DNA of 64,000 bases from Maricaulis sp034670125 (GTDB taxonomy: Bacteria > Pseudomonadota > Alphaproteobacteria > Caulobacterales > Maricaulaceae). The stretch is taken from the NCBI RefSeq assembly GCF_034670125.1, contig NZ_JAXMOC010000001.1, positions 620,001-684,000 on the forward strand, written 5' to 3'. Positions 26,323-35,583 of the stretch are shown here, piece by piece (position 1 is the stretch's first letter; each line of letters opens with the position of its first letter). The notes below the pieces were generated by a model. It was not told the DNA's origin. It did no database searches and was given only the letters and a program-made list of their open reading frames with translations. The position numbers and the translations under genes were made by a program.

Positions 26323-27653
26323 CCGGTGATGACCCCTTGCAGTTCCCGCCCGTCATGCCCCGATATGGCGATGTCGACAAGCGCACCGGCCCGCGGGAAC
26401 TCGGCTTCCTCTATACGGATGCCGGCAAAGTTTCCGGCGCGGGCAAAACCGGGCTTTTCAACCAGTGCGGCCTTCTCCAGTCCGATCATCCCGTCCAGGT
26501 GACGGCTCAAGGCCTCGTCAGCCTTGGCCCGGAGCCGGTTGGCGCGATCCTTGATCACCGCGCGCTCAAGCTGGGGCATGCGAGCCGCCGGTGTGCCCGG
26601 GCGCGGCGAATAGGGGAAAACGTGCAGATAGGCGAGCTGGCACTCGTCGACCAAGCGGATCGAGTTTTCGAACATCGCTTCGGACTCGGTCGGGAAACCG
26701 GCAATCATGTCGGCGCCGAAGGCGATTTCGGGGCGGGCCAGCTTCAATCGTTCACACAACGCGATCGCATCGTCGCGCAGATGACGCCGCTTCATGCGCT
26801 TGAGAATCATGTCGTCCCCTGCCTGCAGCGACAGGTGCAGGTAGGGCGCGATGCGGGCCTCGCCGGTAACCGCCTCGAACAGGGCCTCATCGATCTCGAT
26901 GGCGTCGATCGAGGATAGGCGCAGTCGCGGCAGGTCCGGCACATGTTTCAGGATGGATTGAACCAGTCGCCCCAGTGGCGGGTTGCCCGGCAGGTCCTCG
27001 CCCCAGGAGGTCAGGTCGACCCCGGTCAGCACCACTTCGCTGTGGCCGCTATCGACCAGTGTCTTGATCTGGTCGACCACCTCGCCGGCGCCGACCGAGC
27101 GCGAATTGCCCCGGCCATAGGGAATGATGCAGAAGGTGCAGCGATGGTCGCAGCCATTCTGGACCTGGACATAGGCGCGGGCCCGTCCCTCCATGCCCTC
27201 GACCAGATGACCGGCGGTCTCGGTCACGCTCATGATGTCGTTGACGCGGACCTTCTCCGTGCCGCCCAAAAGGTCGGCGGGCTTGAAGGTTTCGGCCCTG
27301 AGCTTTTCGTCATTGCCGATAACCCGGTTCACTTCGGGCATCCTGCCGAACATGTCCGGATCGACCTGGGCGGCGCAGCCGGTGACGATGATCTGCGCGT
27401 CCGGATTATCGCGGCGGGCGCGGCGGATGTTCTGGCGGGCCTGGCGGACGGCCTCATTGGTGACAGCACACGTGTTCACGAGAATGGTATTGGTCAGGCC
27501 TTGATCGCGGGCATGCTTCCGCATGACCTCGCTCTCCCAGGCGTTCAGCCGGCAGCCGAAGGTCAGGATCTCGAGCCCGGCTTCGGTGTCGACCGGCCGC
27601 GTTGGCGGCGTGTCGGGACCCGAAGCGGCCGGATTGTCATCATGCGCGCTCAT
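26319..27653 (-). CDS. mtaB: tRNA t6A37 methylthiotransferase MtaB
   Basis: 444 residues from ATG at 27653; the open frame continues 13 codons further up, so the start is not certain. The N-terminal UPF0004 domain has the first cluster cysteines in TFGCRLNAWE, NTCAV and TGCAAQ. The radical SAM motif is CDHRCTFC. A short TRAM-like end follows. GCRLNAWE instead of GCQMN favours MtaB over MiaB or RimO. It converts t6A37 to ms2t6A37 in tRNAs reading ANN codons. It is coupled to ftsY. Confidence 0.93.
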   Translation of the reverse strand: MSAHDDNPAASGPDTPPTRPVDTEAGLEILTFGCRLNAWESEVMRKHARDQGLTNTILVNTCAVTNEAVRQARQNIRRARRDNPDAQIIVTGCAAQVDPDMFGRMPEVNRVIGNDEKLRAETFKPADLLGGTEKVRVNDIMSVTETAGHLVEGMEGRARAYVQVQNGCDHRCTFCIIPYGRGNSRSVGAGEVVDQIKTLVDSGHSEVVLTGVDLTSWGEDLPGNPPLGRLVQSILKHVPDLPRLRLSSIDAIEIDEALFEAVTGEARIAPYLHLSLQAGDDMILKRMKRRHLRDDAIALCERLKLARPEIAFGADMIAGFPTESEAMFENSIRLVDECQLAYLHVFPYSPRPGTPAARMPQLERAVIKDRANRLRAKADEALSRHLDGMIGLEKAALVEKPGFARAGNFAGIRIEEAEFPRAGALVDIAISGHDGRELQGVITG

Positions 27654-27705
27654 GGCGAGCGGATAAGTGGTGGAGTGGCGGCTTATCGTCAAGCGGCGCG
27701 GGCAA

Positions 27706-28317
27706 TCAGCGCCTCATCAACCGCTTGGTCGCCTCGCCGACCATTACCGCCCAGATGCCGAGGGCCGCATGATAGATGTGCCAATTGGTGATCCCCAGCG
27801 TGCTCTCTGTCCGGCTGCCGCCAATCAGCAGCGATACAGCCCCGATCAGGACGAAGCTGGCAAGCCAGACCAGTCCGGCGGGGCGTTGACCGTGCATGAC
27901 CAGCATGACGCTGGCGGCCACACCAATCACAAGTGCCAGTATCGGCAACAGGTTGATCAGGGCTTCGGTGCCGGGAAAGAACATGAGGAAGGCAACCAGA
28001 GCCGGAATGCCGTAGCGGATATAGCGGGTGATACCACTGTCCAGTTTGACCGCTCGGGTCTTGAGCATCAGGCCGGTCGCGATCAGCAGGAGGCCGGCGG
28101 CCCCGGCGAAGTCGGTCGCCATGCCATGCAGGCCGGCCAGCTCGCTGACCTGGCCGGAGGCAAAACGCACCACACCGATAAGCGCAGCGAAGGCGATGAA
28201 GCCGAGACCGAAGCGGATCATCCGGACCTTGCCGTCGCGGCGATACGGCCACAGCAGATAAATGCCGAGACAGGCCCCGATGACCACCAAGGCGTCAGTA
28301 ATGGCGAAGGCGATCAT
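27706..28317 (-). CDS. Seven-helix-like membrane protein, unknown function
   Basis: 203 residues and about six or seven hydrophobic segments, with short loops such as YRRDGKVRM and KTRAVKLDSG. ATG at 28317 overlaps the stop of the upstream DUF885 gene as ATGA, which supports this start and translational coupling. I recognise no family. A WHIYHAALGIW segment with two His near the C-terminus could bind a metal or heme, but that is a guess. Confidence 0.7.
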   Translation of the reverse strand: MIAFAITDALVVIGACLGIYLLWPYRRDGKVRMIRFGLGFIAFAALIGVVRFASGQVSELAGLHGMATDFAGAAGLLLIATGLMLKTRAVKLDSGITRYIRYGIPALVAFLMFFPGTEALINLLPILALVIGVAASVMLVMHGQRPAGLVWLASFVLIGAVSLLIGGSRTESTLGITNWHIYHAALGIWAVMVGEATKRLMRR

Positions 28318-30155
28318 TCCGATTGCTCCGCCAGGGTTGCGGCCTGTTCCTCGATCCACGCGACCATCTTGGCTTCCAGGGCCGAAAGCGGCATGGCGCC
28401 GTCTGCCAGCAGATGGTCGTGGAAGGCCCGGATGTCGAAATCGGTGCCCAGGCGGTTTTCCGCTCGGGCCCGAAGGTCACGTATCAGCAATTCGCCCGAC
28501 TTGTAGGCCAGCGCCTGGCCCGGCCAGGAGATGTAGCGTTGAACTTCGGTACGAACATTGTGCGGGGCGAGGGCCGAGTTTTCCAACAGGCAGGCTTCAG
28601 CCTGTCCCTGGGTCCAGCCCATGTAGTGAATACCGGTATCGACGACCAGGCGGCAGGCGCGCCACATCTCATAGGTCAGCCGACCGAATTCCTCGTAGGG
28701 CGTTGTGTAGAGGCCCATATCGGTCGCGAGAGTCTCGGTATAGAGGCCCCACCCCTCACCGAAAGCGGTGATGTAGCTATCGCGGCGAAAATCCGGGACG
28801 TCCTCCAACTCGGCGGCTATCGAGATCTGGTGGTGATGTCCCGGCACGGCCTCGTGCACGGTCAGGGCCGGCAGTGTGTAGAGCGGGCGCTGGGTCAGGT
28901 CATAGGTGTTGACCATATAGCCACCGGCCACGCCGTTATCGATATCGCCGGGCCAATAGCGGCCTGTGGTGTAGGTTGGCGCCATGGTGTCGGGAACCGG
29001 CCGGACGCCGTAGGGCAGGCGCGGCAGATGGCCGAAGAAGCGCGGCATCGCGTCGTCGGCGCGCTTGGAGATCCAGGCCGCATGCATGAGCAGTTCTTCC
29101 GGAGTCTCGGCGTAAAATTGAGGGTCAGTGCGCAGGAAGTTGAGAAATTCCGCAAACGTTCCCTCAAAGCCGGACCGCTCGATGACCTCTCCCATTTCTT
29201 CGCGGATGCGGGCCACTTCCGTGAGGCCGCGCTGATGGACTTCCTCAGGTGAGGTATCCAGCGTCGTGTGGTAGCGAACCAGGGTCTGGTAGTACTGACG
29301 ACCCTCGGGCACTTCAGAGATACCGAGGCTCTCGCGGGTCTGCGGGATATACTCGTCGCGGAAGAAGGCGAGCAGGGTCTCATAGGCCGGGATGGCGGAG
29401 TCCCGGATCGCGGCTTCGGCCTCGGAGCGGACACGGGCAAGCTCGTCGGCTGGGAGGTTGTCGGGCATGCCCTCGACCGGGGCGATCAGCAGGCTGTGCA
29501 GCGTATCGGGATCGCTCAGTGCCTCCACCTGCGACGCCGCCAGTTCGGCGATCAGGCGGGGCTGCGTGAACCCGTCAGCGAGACCCCGGCGCATCCACTC
29601 GATATTGGCATCGAAGAAGCCGGGGATGGCATTGATACGGGTAACCCACGCATCGGCGCGATCGATCGTGCGCAGACGCGTCGAGGCAGACGCGTAGGAT
29701 GGGGCGGAGAAAAACCCACTGTCGTTGTTGAAGGGTCGACGGGCTTCGTCGAACGGCGCCAGCTCGACGCGGAAGCGCAGGATGTAATCGAGAACGGCAT
29801 GGGAAATCCGCTCGTTGTCGTCGAGTGCCTCGGCGTCGATGGCGTCAAGGCGCACCAGGAAAGCTGCTTCGGCTTCCGCTTGCGCGTCCAGAGACGCTTC
29901 GCTGACATCATGCCATTGCCCGGCCGCTTCCAGATCGCCGTCGCGGGCGCGGGCGCCGGGGTTGTTCTCATGCTCGAAAGCTTCGAAGTCCTCGATCAGG
30001 GCGTTGAAAGCGGCGCTGGCGGACGCCTCATCGGCCTGCGCAGAGGTCTTGGCGAGCAAAGGCAGCGGTTCGGCGACGGACGTTGACGGAACAGCAAGGC
30101 TCAGCGCGAGCAGCGAAGCACCGGCAAGCAGGCCGGCAGAACGATGAAAAAGCAT
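28314..30155 (-). CDS. DUF885-family secreted metallopeptidase-like protein
   Basis: 613 residues from ATG at 30155, preceded by GGGGAGAG. A signal peptide (about 1-28, ending SVA-E) directs export. The DUF885 hallmark HEAVPGHHHQ carries the zinc-type His/Glu set, and a downstream EGWGLYTE supplies a further Glu. Family members are thought to be zinc-dependent peptidases of the periplasm. Acidic and rich in Ala/Glu. It is coupled to the following membrane protein gene by ATGA overlap. Confidence 0.88.
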   Translation of the reverse strand: MLFHRSAGLLAGASLLALSLAVPSTSVAEPLPLLAKTSAQADEASASAAFNALIEDFEAFEHENNPGARARDGDLEAAGQWHDVSEASLDAQAEAEAAFLVRLDAIDAEALDDNERISHAVLDYILRFRVELAPFDEARRPFNNDSGFFSAPSYASASTRLRTIDRADAWVTRINAIPGFFDANIEWMRRGLADGFTQPRLIAELAASQVEALSDPDTLHSLLIAPVEGMPDNLPADELARVRSEAEAAIRDSAIPAYETLLAFFRDEYIPQTRESLGISEVPEGRQYYQTLVRYHTTLDTSPEEVHQRGLTEVARIREEMGEVIERSGFEGTFAEFLNFLRTDPQFYAETPEELLMHAAWISKRADDAMPRFFGHLPRLPYGVRPVPDTMAPTYTTGRYWPGDIDNGVAGGYMVNTYDLTQRPLYTLPALTVHEAVPGHHHQISIAAELEDVPDFRRDSYITAFGEGWGLYTETLATDMGLYTTPYEEFGRLTYEMWRACRLVVDTGIHYMGWTQGQAEACLLENSALAPHNVRTEVQRYISWPGQALAYKSGELLIRDLRARAENRLGTDFDIRAFHDHLLADGAMPLSALEAKMVAWIEEQAATLAEQSE

Positions 30156-30234
30156 GGATCTCTCCCCTGTTTGCCAGAGGATGGCCCGGCACGGGACGGC
30201 CCGCAAGCCGGGCCGTCATCGCCGTGAGGAGCGG

Positions 30235-31104
30235 TCAGCGGTGCTTGCGTTCCAGCCCGACGCGCTTGGCGACCAGGTTGTTGACCAGTCGCTCGGGCAG
30301 GACTTTTGGCAGCGACCAATTGGTTATCCGATCCGGTACGATGGCATAGCGAAAACGCGGTTTGGCGTCCGTCAGGCCGCGGAAGACCCGATCCGCAATC
30401 TTGGAGGGCGGGAAGCCAGCCGGACCATTCCTGGCCATCCAGCCCTGGATCCGCTGCATCGCCTCGAAGAAAGGACTATCCTTGTAGGGCGTGGTGTCGA
30501 TCTCTTCGGCCTTGGACCAGATCGGTGTCGCCACGGCGCCCGGCCCGATCACAACGACCTCGATGCCATAGAGCATCAGTTCACGACGCAGCGATTTGCT
30601 GATCCCCTCAACGGCGTGTTTGGAGGCGGCATAGGGCCCAAGGAAGGGCGCACCCATTTCTCCAGCGACCGACGACATCATGACGATCCGGCCCGGCTCG
30701 CCGGTCAGGCTTTCATCAACGCCCAGAAGCGGCCCGAACGCCTGGGTGACCCGGACAACCCCGGTCACATTGACGTCCATCTGGTTCTGGAAATCCTCGA
30801 GCGGCAATTCCAGCATTGGCCCTGCCACTGCGATACCGGCATTGTTGACCAGGCCCTTCAGGGTCTGGCCCTCCAGCGCCGTGCGGACCGTGCCCGCTGC
30901 GGCGTTGACGCTGACGGTGTCGGTGACATCGATGATGACGGGAACGAGGCTGGCGCCCAGATCACCTTTCAGCCGCTCGCCATCTTCCGGCTTGCGGACG
31001 CCGGCGAAGACGCGCCAGCCCTCATCGACAAGACGTTTGGCACAGGCCGCACCGATCCCTGTGGAGGCACCGGTCACGACGGCGGAAGGCTGGACTTGGG
31101 TCAT
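30235..31104 (-). CDS. Short-chain dehydrogenase/reductase
   Basis: 289 residues, classical SDR. Cofactor motif TGASTGIG (residues 12-19), NNAG structural motif, catalytic Ser in MMSSVAG and the YAASK pair of Tyr and Lys. An Arg/Lys after the second strand (VRKPED) favours NADP. AGGAG lies six bases before ATG 31104. The C-terminal extension FRYAIVPDRITNW is typical of SDRs acting on retinol-like or steroid-like alcohols, but the substrate is unknown. It sits 80 bases upstream of the DUF885 gene on the same strand. Confidence 0.92.
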   Translation of the reverse strand: MTQVQPSAVVTGASTGIGAACAKRLVDEGWRVFAGVRKPEDGERLKGDLGASLVPVIIDVTDTVSVNAAAGTVRTALEGQTLKGLVNNAGIAVAGPMLELPLEDFQNQMDVNVTGVVRVTQAFGPLLGVDESLTGEPGRIVMMSSVAGEMGAPFLGPYAASKHAVEGISKSLRRELMLYGIEVVVIGPGAVATPIWSKAEEIDTTPYKDSPFFEAMQRIQGWMARNGPAGFPPSKIADRVFRGLTDAKPRFRYAIVPDRITNWSLPKVLPERLVNNLVAKRVGLERKHR

Positions 31105-31326
31105 GTCGATCTCCTTGATGGACAGCCCTAACCTAGGGCGGGTGGCGCCATTCTCAAACGGGAACGCGGGACGGTTGCGTGAAAAAATGTCGGCATGTTG
31201 TCAGCGGTACGCTTCGCCGTGCGTTGACCCTGACAGGTTCAGGCCTATTGTGCTGCACCGACACTGACTTTCTGCGCTGGCGGGGCTGCCGCGCAGGTTC
31301 CGGACAAAAGAGCGAAAGGCTGCCGC

Positions 31327-31719
31327 ATGGCTTCCGACTGGTCTGATCCGCGTCCGATGTCGCCACACCTGCAGGTGTGGCGCTGGCACGCGACGATGGC
31401 GTCATCCATTCTTCATCGTGCCACTGGGGTGGCCAATTATTTCGGCGCTGTCGCGATCAGCGTCTGGGTCATCCTTCTCGCCTTTGGTGCCGAGGGATCG
31501 ATCGGTTTCCTGTTTGAGGGCTGGATGGCCTGGGTCACCCGTTTCGGGTTGATCGCGCTGACCTATTCGGTCAGCTACCATTGGCTGAATGGCTTGCGCC
31601 ACCTGGTGTGGGATGCGGGCAAGGGTTACGATCCCAAGGGCTCCAACCTGCGGTCAATCCTGATCATTTTCGGCGCCGTCATCCCGACAGCGCTGATCTG
31701 GCTCGATCTGGGGATTTGA
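31327..31719 (+). CDS. sdhC: Succinate dehydrogenase cytochrome b556 subunit
   Basis: 130 residues with three membrane helices. The entry segment SPHLQVWRWHATMASSILHR is the family signature, with the Ser/Arg region of the quinone site. The heme-ligand His lies in the second helix region SYHWLNGLRHLVWD. It anchors SdhAB and takes part in ubiquinone reduction. It opens the sdh operon; 222 bases upstream separate it from the divergent SDR gene and must hold the promoter. Confidence 0.95.
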   Translation: MASDWSDPRPMSPHLQVWRWHATMASSILHRATGVANYFGAVAISVWVILLAFGAEGSIGFLFEGWMAWVTRFGLIALTYSVSYHWLNGLRHLVWDAGKGYDPKGSNLRSILIIFGAVIPTALIWLDLGI

Positions 31720-31720
31720 G

Positions 31721-32092
31721 ATGAGTGATTACCGTACACCGACCGCCAAGGTCCGGGGTCTCGGAGCATCCGGTCATGGCGCCAGCCACTGGATCTCGCA
31801 CCGGATTACCTCGATCGCGCTCTTCTTCCTGGCGCCTGTTTTCGTCTGGATGTTGGCCAAGTCCGGCGCGCCCGCCAGCGCCGCCGAATTCTTTTCCAGC
31901 CCGGCCGGCGCCATCATAACCCTGCTCACCCTGACGGCGGGTTTGTCGCACATGCGCCTGGGTATGCAGGTGATCATCGAGGACTATGTCCATAAGCACA
32001 GCACCAAGACGGTCTTGATGCTCGGCAACACTTTCCTGACGCTGGGGTTGTGGCTTGTCACCGCCTTCGCCCTGCTCAAACTCGCGCTTTAA
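31721..32092 (+). CDS. sdhD: Succinate dehydrogenase membrane anchor subunit
   Basis: 123 residues and three membrane helices. The segment SGHGASHWISHRITSIAL resembles the alphaproteobacterial SdhD entry, and HMRLGMQVIIEDYVH carries the conserved His and Asp-Tyr of heme b and quinone binding. It begins one base after the sdhC stop. It partners SdhC in the membrane part of complex II. Confidence 0.95.
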   Translation: MSDYRTPTAKVRGLGASGHGASHWISHRITSIALFFLAPVFVWMLAKSGAPASAAEFFSSPAGAIITLLTLTAGLSHMRLGMQVIIEDYVHKHSTKTVLMLGNTFLTLGLWLVTAFALLKLAL

Positions 32093-32104
32093 CGGACGCA
32101 CCAC

Positions 32105-33892
32105 ATGGCCGAATACAAATGGATCGATCACACCTATGACGTGGTCGTCGTCGGCGCCGGGGGCTCGGGCCTTCGCGCGGCACTCGGGGCTTCGCAGGCG
32201 GGCTTGAAGACCGCCTGTATCTCGAAAGTCTTCCCGACCCGATCACACACCGTGGCTGCGCAAGGCGGAATCTCCGCCTCGCTGGGCAATATGGGTGAGG
32301 ATGACTGGCGCTGGCACATGTACGACACCGTTAAGGGGTCGGACTGGCTGGGTGACCAGGATGCGATCGAGTATCTCTGCCGCAATGCGCCGGACGCCGT
32401 TTACGAGCTCGAGCACTGGGGCGTGCCTTTCTCGCGCACCGAAGACGGCAAGATCTATCAGCGCGCCTTTGGCGGCATGACGAAGAATTACGGCGAAGGC
32501 CCGGTCCAGCGCACCTGTGCCGCCGCCGACCGTACCGGCCACGCCATCCTGCACACGCTCTACGGCCAGTCGGTCCGCAATGAGACCGAATTCTTCATCG
32601 AGTATTTTGCGCTCGACCTGATCATGGATGATGACGGTGTCTGCCGTGGCATCACCGCCTGGAAACTCGATGACGGCACGCTGCACCGTTTCCGCGCCCA
32701 GACCGTGGTCCTGGCAACGGGCGGCTATGGCCGCGCCTATTTCTCCGCCACCTCGGCCCACACCTGCACTGGTGACGGCAATGCCATGGTGCTGCGCGCC
32801 GGACTGCCGCTGCAGGACATGGAATTCGTGCAATTCCACCCGACCGGCATCTATGGTGCCGGCTGCCTGATCACCGAAGGTGCCCGCGGCGAGGGCGGCT
32901 ATCTGACCAATTCCAACGGCGAACGCTTCATGGAGCGCTATGCCCCGTCCGCGAAAGACCTCGCCTCACGCGATGTGGTTTCTCGCTCGATGACGATGGA
33001 AATCCGTGAAGGCCGCGGTGTCGGCGCCAATGGTGACCATATCCACCTCCATCTCGACCATCTCGATCCGGACATTCTGGGCGAGCGCCTGCCGGGTATT
33101 TCGGAGAGTGCGCGCGTCTTCGCCGGTGTTGATGTGACCAAGGAGCCGATCCCGGTCCTGCCGACGGTCCACTACAATATGGGCGGCATCCCGACCAATT
33201 ATCACGGCGAGGTCCTGACCAAGGTCGGCGGCGATGCCGATACGGTCGTGCCGGGCCTGATGGCGGTCGGCGAAGCGGCCTGCGTTTCGGTACATGGCGC
33301 CAATCGCCTGGGGTCCAACTCGTTGATCGACCTGGTCGTCTTCGGCCGCGCTGCTGGCCTGCGCCTGGGCGAGACGACCAAGGCCGGCGCCAGCCAGCCA
33401 GAGGTCAAGGCGACCGATGGCCAGCTCTCGCTCGATCGCCTGGACAAGTATCGCAATGCTACCGGCGGCACGCCGACCGCCAAGCTGCGGCTCGAAATGC
33501 AGCGGTCGATGCAGAACAACTGCGCTGTCTTCCGGACCGGCGAAGTCCTGAATGAGGGCGTCGAAGCGATCAGGCAGGTCTATACGGGCATGGGCGATAT
33601 CGGCGTGACCGACCGGACCATGGTCTGGAATACCGACCTCATGGAAACGCTCGAGATGGACAACCTTCTCAGCCAGGCAGCGGTGACAGTGAACGGTGCG
33701 GCCAATCGCGAAGAAAGCCGCGGCGCCCATGCCCGCGAGGATTTCTCTGACCGTGACGATGAAAACTGGATGAAGCACACCCTCGCCTGGTGCGATGAGG
33801 CCGGCAATGTGAAAATCGACTATCGCCCGGTCCACACCTACACGATGTCCAACGACATCGAGTACATCAAACCCAAGGCGCGGGTTTACTAG
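32105..33892 (+). CDS. sdhA: Succinate dehydrogenase flavoprotein subunit
   Basis: 595 residues. FAD-binding GAGGSGLRAALGA near the start, and the SRSHT-like segment TRSHTVAAQGG with the His that covalently holds FAD. Catalytic and substrate residues are in HPTGIYGAGCLITEGARGEGG and the Arg of RSMTMEIREGRG. It oxidises succinate to fumarate in the cytoplasm and passes electrons to SdhB. It lies 12 bases after sdhD. Its neighbour sdhB is unusually not adjacent. Confidence 0.97.
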   Translation: MAEYKWIDHTYDVVVVGAGGSGLRAALGASQAGLKTACISKVFPTRSHTVAAQGGISASLGNMGEDDWRWHMYDTVKGSDWLGDQDAIEYLCRNAPDAVYELEHWGVPFSRTEDGKIYQRAFGGMTKNYGEGPVQRTCAAADRTGHAILHTLYGQSVRNETEFFIEYFALDLIMDDDGVCRGITAWKLDDGTLHRFRAQTVVLATGGYGRAYFSATSAHTCTGDGNAMVLRAGLPLQDMEFVQFHPTGIYGAGCLITEGARGEGGYLTNSNGERFMERYAPSAKDLASRDVVSRSMTMEIREGRGVGANGDHIHLHLDHLDPDILGERLPGISESARVFAGVDVTKEPIPVLPTVHYNMGGIPTNYHGEVLTKVGGDADTVVPGLMAVGEAACVSVHGANRLGSNSLIDLVVFGRAAGLRLGETTKAGASQPEVKATDGQLSLDRLDKYRNATGGTPTAKLRLEMQRSMQNNCAVFRTGEVLNEGVEAIRQVYTGMGDIGVTDRTMVWNTDLMETLEMDNLLSQAAVTVNGAANREESRGAHAREDFSDRDDENWMKHTLAWCDEAGNVKIDYRPVHTYTMSNDIEYIKPKARVY

Positions 33893-33894
33893 GC

Positions 33895-34320
33895 ATGATC
33901 CAATCCGCCGGATATTCGGGAACGCCCCTGCCAAGGAAGCTCGGTCTCAAGGACGGGCAGGCGGTGGCATTCCTGAACCTGCCCGAGGCGCATGACGATT
34001 TGCGCTCGGCGGCGGTGTTTGCGCGCGAGCAGGCGTCGGCTGCTCCCGGAGATGAGCTCGATTTCGTGCATTATTTCACCAAGGTGCGGACCGAGTTCGA
34101 AACCGATCTGCCACGGCTGCGCTCATCCATCCGGCAAGACGGCATGATCTGGGTCTCGTGGCCCAAGAAGGCGTCGAAAGTCGAAACCGACATGACCGAG
34201 GACGTGATCCGCGACGTCGCCCTGCCCATCGACCTGGTCGACGTGAAAGTATGCGCCGTCGACGAGGTCTGGTCCGGCTTGAAACTGATGATCCCCCGGA
34301 ACAAGCGGATGGTGAATTGA
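33895..34320 (+). CDS. DUF3052 protein inserted in the sdh operon
   Basis: 141 residues, matching the DUF3052 family by GYSGTPLPRKLGLKDGQ, MIWVSWPKKASKVETDMTE and VDVKVCAVDEVWSGLK. The fold looks soluble alpha/beta. No catalytic motif is known to me; family members are annotated without function. It starts two bases after the sdhA stop, and its own stop TGA overlaps the next ATG by one base, so it is part of the sdh transcript. Confidence 0.88.
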   Translation: MIQSAGYSGTPLPRKLGLKDGQAVAFLNLPEAHDDLRSAAVFAREQASAAPGDELDFVHYFTKVRTEFETDLPRLRSSIRQDGMIWVSWPKKASKVETDMTEDVIRDVALPIDLVDVKVCAVDEVWSGLKLMIPRNKRMVN

Positions 34321-34697
34321 TGCTGGCTTCGGTTTCATTCGCGTTTGTTGCGGCGGCGCTTCTGACGGCTCAGGGCGAGCCCACAGAACTCGACGGCGCC
34401 GCGCTGACCGACGTGTTTACCGGTGCCAGCCTGCAGGGGTGCTATCCGGATGGCGCGGAGTGGCACGAGCTGACCCGGGCCGATGGCACCCTGTTTGACC
34501 AAACCGTCACGCCGCAGCGCGAGGTGGGTCGTTGGTGGGTTGAGAATGACGAAGTCTGCTACCGGTACAGCGTCCGGAACCCCCAGGCGGGCCCGTCCTG
34601 CTGGACAGTGCTCCGGGATGAGCGACATCTCTATTTCGTTACAAGCTACGGCAGCGTCGGTGCCGTGACCAATTGCGATGACGATCCGACCGTCTGA
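34320..34697 (+). CDS. Small secreted protein within the sdh operon
   Basis: 125 residues from ATG 34320, which overlaps the DUF3052 stop as TGATG. Residues 1-20 form a signal peptide (MLASVSFAFVAAALLTAQG). The mature domain contains four Cys (in QGCYPDG, VCYRYS, SCWTV and NCDDD), likely forming two disulfides, and many aromatic residues (WWVENDE, RHLYFVTSYG). The pattern is a small beta-rich periplasmic domain. I recognise no family. It lies 27 bases before sdhB. Confidence 0.78.
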   Translation: MLASVSFAFVAAALLTAQGEPTELDGAALTDVFTGASLQGCYPDGAEWHELTRADGTLFDQTVTPQREVGRWWVENDEVCYRYSVRNPQAGPSCWTVLRDERHLYFVTSYGSVGAVTNCDDDPTV

Positions 34698-34724
34698 CGC
34701 AGGAATTCCGAAGAAGGCTCCACA

Positions 34725-35504
34725 ATGGTTCAGCTGACACTCCCCAAAGGTTCCGCACCGAAAAAGGGCAAGACCCATCCGACTCCGGATGGGGCCAAGA
34801 ATACGCGGACCTTCAAGGTCTATCGCTACAATCCGGAAACCGACCAGAATCCGAGCTGGGACACCTACAAGGTGGACATGGATGATTGCGGGCCGATGGT
34901 TCTTGATGCCCTGTTGTGGATCAAGAACAATGTCGACGCCTCGCTTGCCTTCCGTCGCTCCTGCCGCGAAGGCGTTTGCGGGTCCTGCTCGATGAATGTC
35001 GGTGGTCGCAATACGATCGCCTGCACGTCCGGTATCGACGAATACAAGGGCGACATCACCATCTCGCCGCTACCGCACCAGCCGGTTGTCCGCGACCTGG
35101 TCCCGGACCTGACGCAATTCTACGCCCAGCACGCGGCGGTGAAGCCCTATCTCAAGACCGATACGCCGGCACCCGAGAAAGAGTGGAAGCAGAGTCCCGA
35201 GCAGCGCGAGAAGCTGGACGGCCTCTATGAGTGCATCATGTGCGCCTCCTGCTCCACGGCCTGCCCGTCCTATTGGTGGAATGGCGACAAATACATGGGT
35301 CCTGCCGCCTTGCTGCAAGCCTATCGCTGGCTGGCCGACAGCCGCGACGAAGCCACGGGCGAGCGCCTCGACGAGCTCAATGACCCATTCAAGCTCTATC
35401 GCTGCCACACCATCATGAATTGCGCCCAGGTTTGCCCCAAGGGTCTCAACCCGGCCGAAGCCATCGGTGAGATCAAGCAGATGATGGTCGAACGCGAAGG
35501 CTGA
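34725..35504 (+). CDS. sdhB: Succinate dehydrogenase iron-sulfur subunit
   Basis: 259 residues. The [2Fe-2S] cluster is ligated in SCREGVCGSCSMNVGG plus the later Cys in TIACTS; the [4Fe-4S] cluster uses CIMCASCSTACP, and the [3Fe-4S] cluster CHTIMNCAQVCPKGLNP. The gene has GAAGG seven bases before its ATG. It passes electrons from SdhA to ubiquinone. It ends the operon at a clear terminator. An N-terminal stretch of about 25 residues (PKKGKTHPTPDG) is a little longer than usual. Confidence 0.97.
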   Translation: MVQLTLPKGSAPKKGKTHPTPDGAKNTRTFKVYRYNPETDQNPSWDTYKVDMDDCGPMVLDALLWIKNNVDASLAFRRSCREGVCGSCSMNVGGRNTIACTSGIDEYKGDITISPLPHQPVVRDLVPDLTQFYAQHAAVKPYLKTDTPAPEKEWKQSPEQREKLDGLYECIMCASCSTACPSYWWNGDKYMGPAALLQAYRWLADSRDEATGERLDELNDPFKLYRCHTIMNCAQVCPKGLNPAEAIGEIKQMMVEREG

Positions 35505-35528
35505 CCCGCCCCAGATTGCCGACTTGCC

Positions 35529-35558
35529 AAAGCCCTGCCCGACCCGGCAGGGCTTTTT
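35529..35558 (+). terminator. Terminator of the sdh operon
   Basis: Eleven-base-pair stem AAAGCCCTGCC (35529-35539) with GGCAGGGCTTT (35546-35556), a six-base loop and a run of five T. It lies 25 bases after the sdhB stop codon. Confidence 0.93.
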
Positions 35559-35583
35559 CTTGCCGGCGGGCCAGGCCGGTTGG

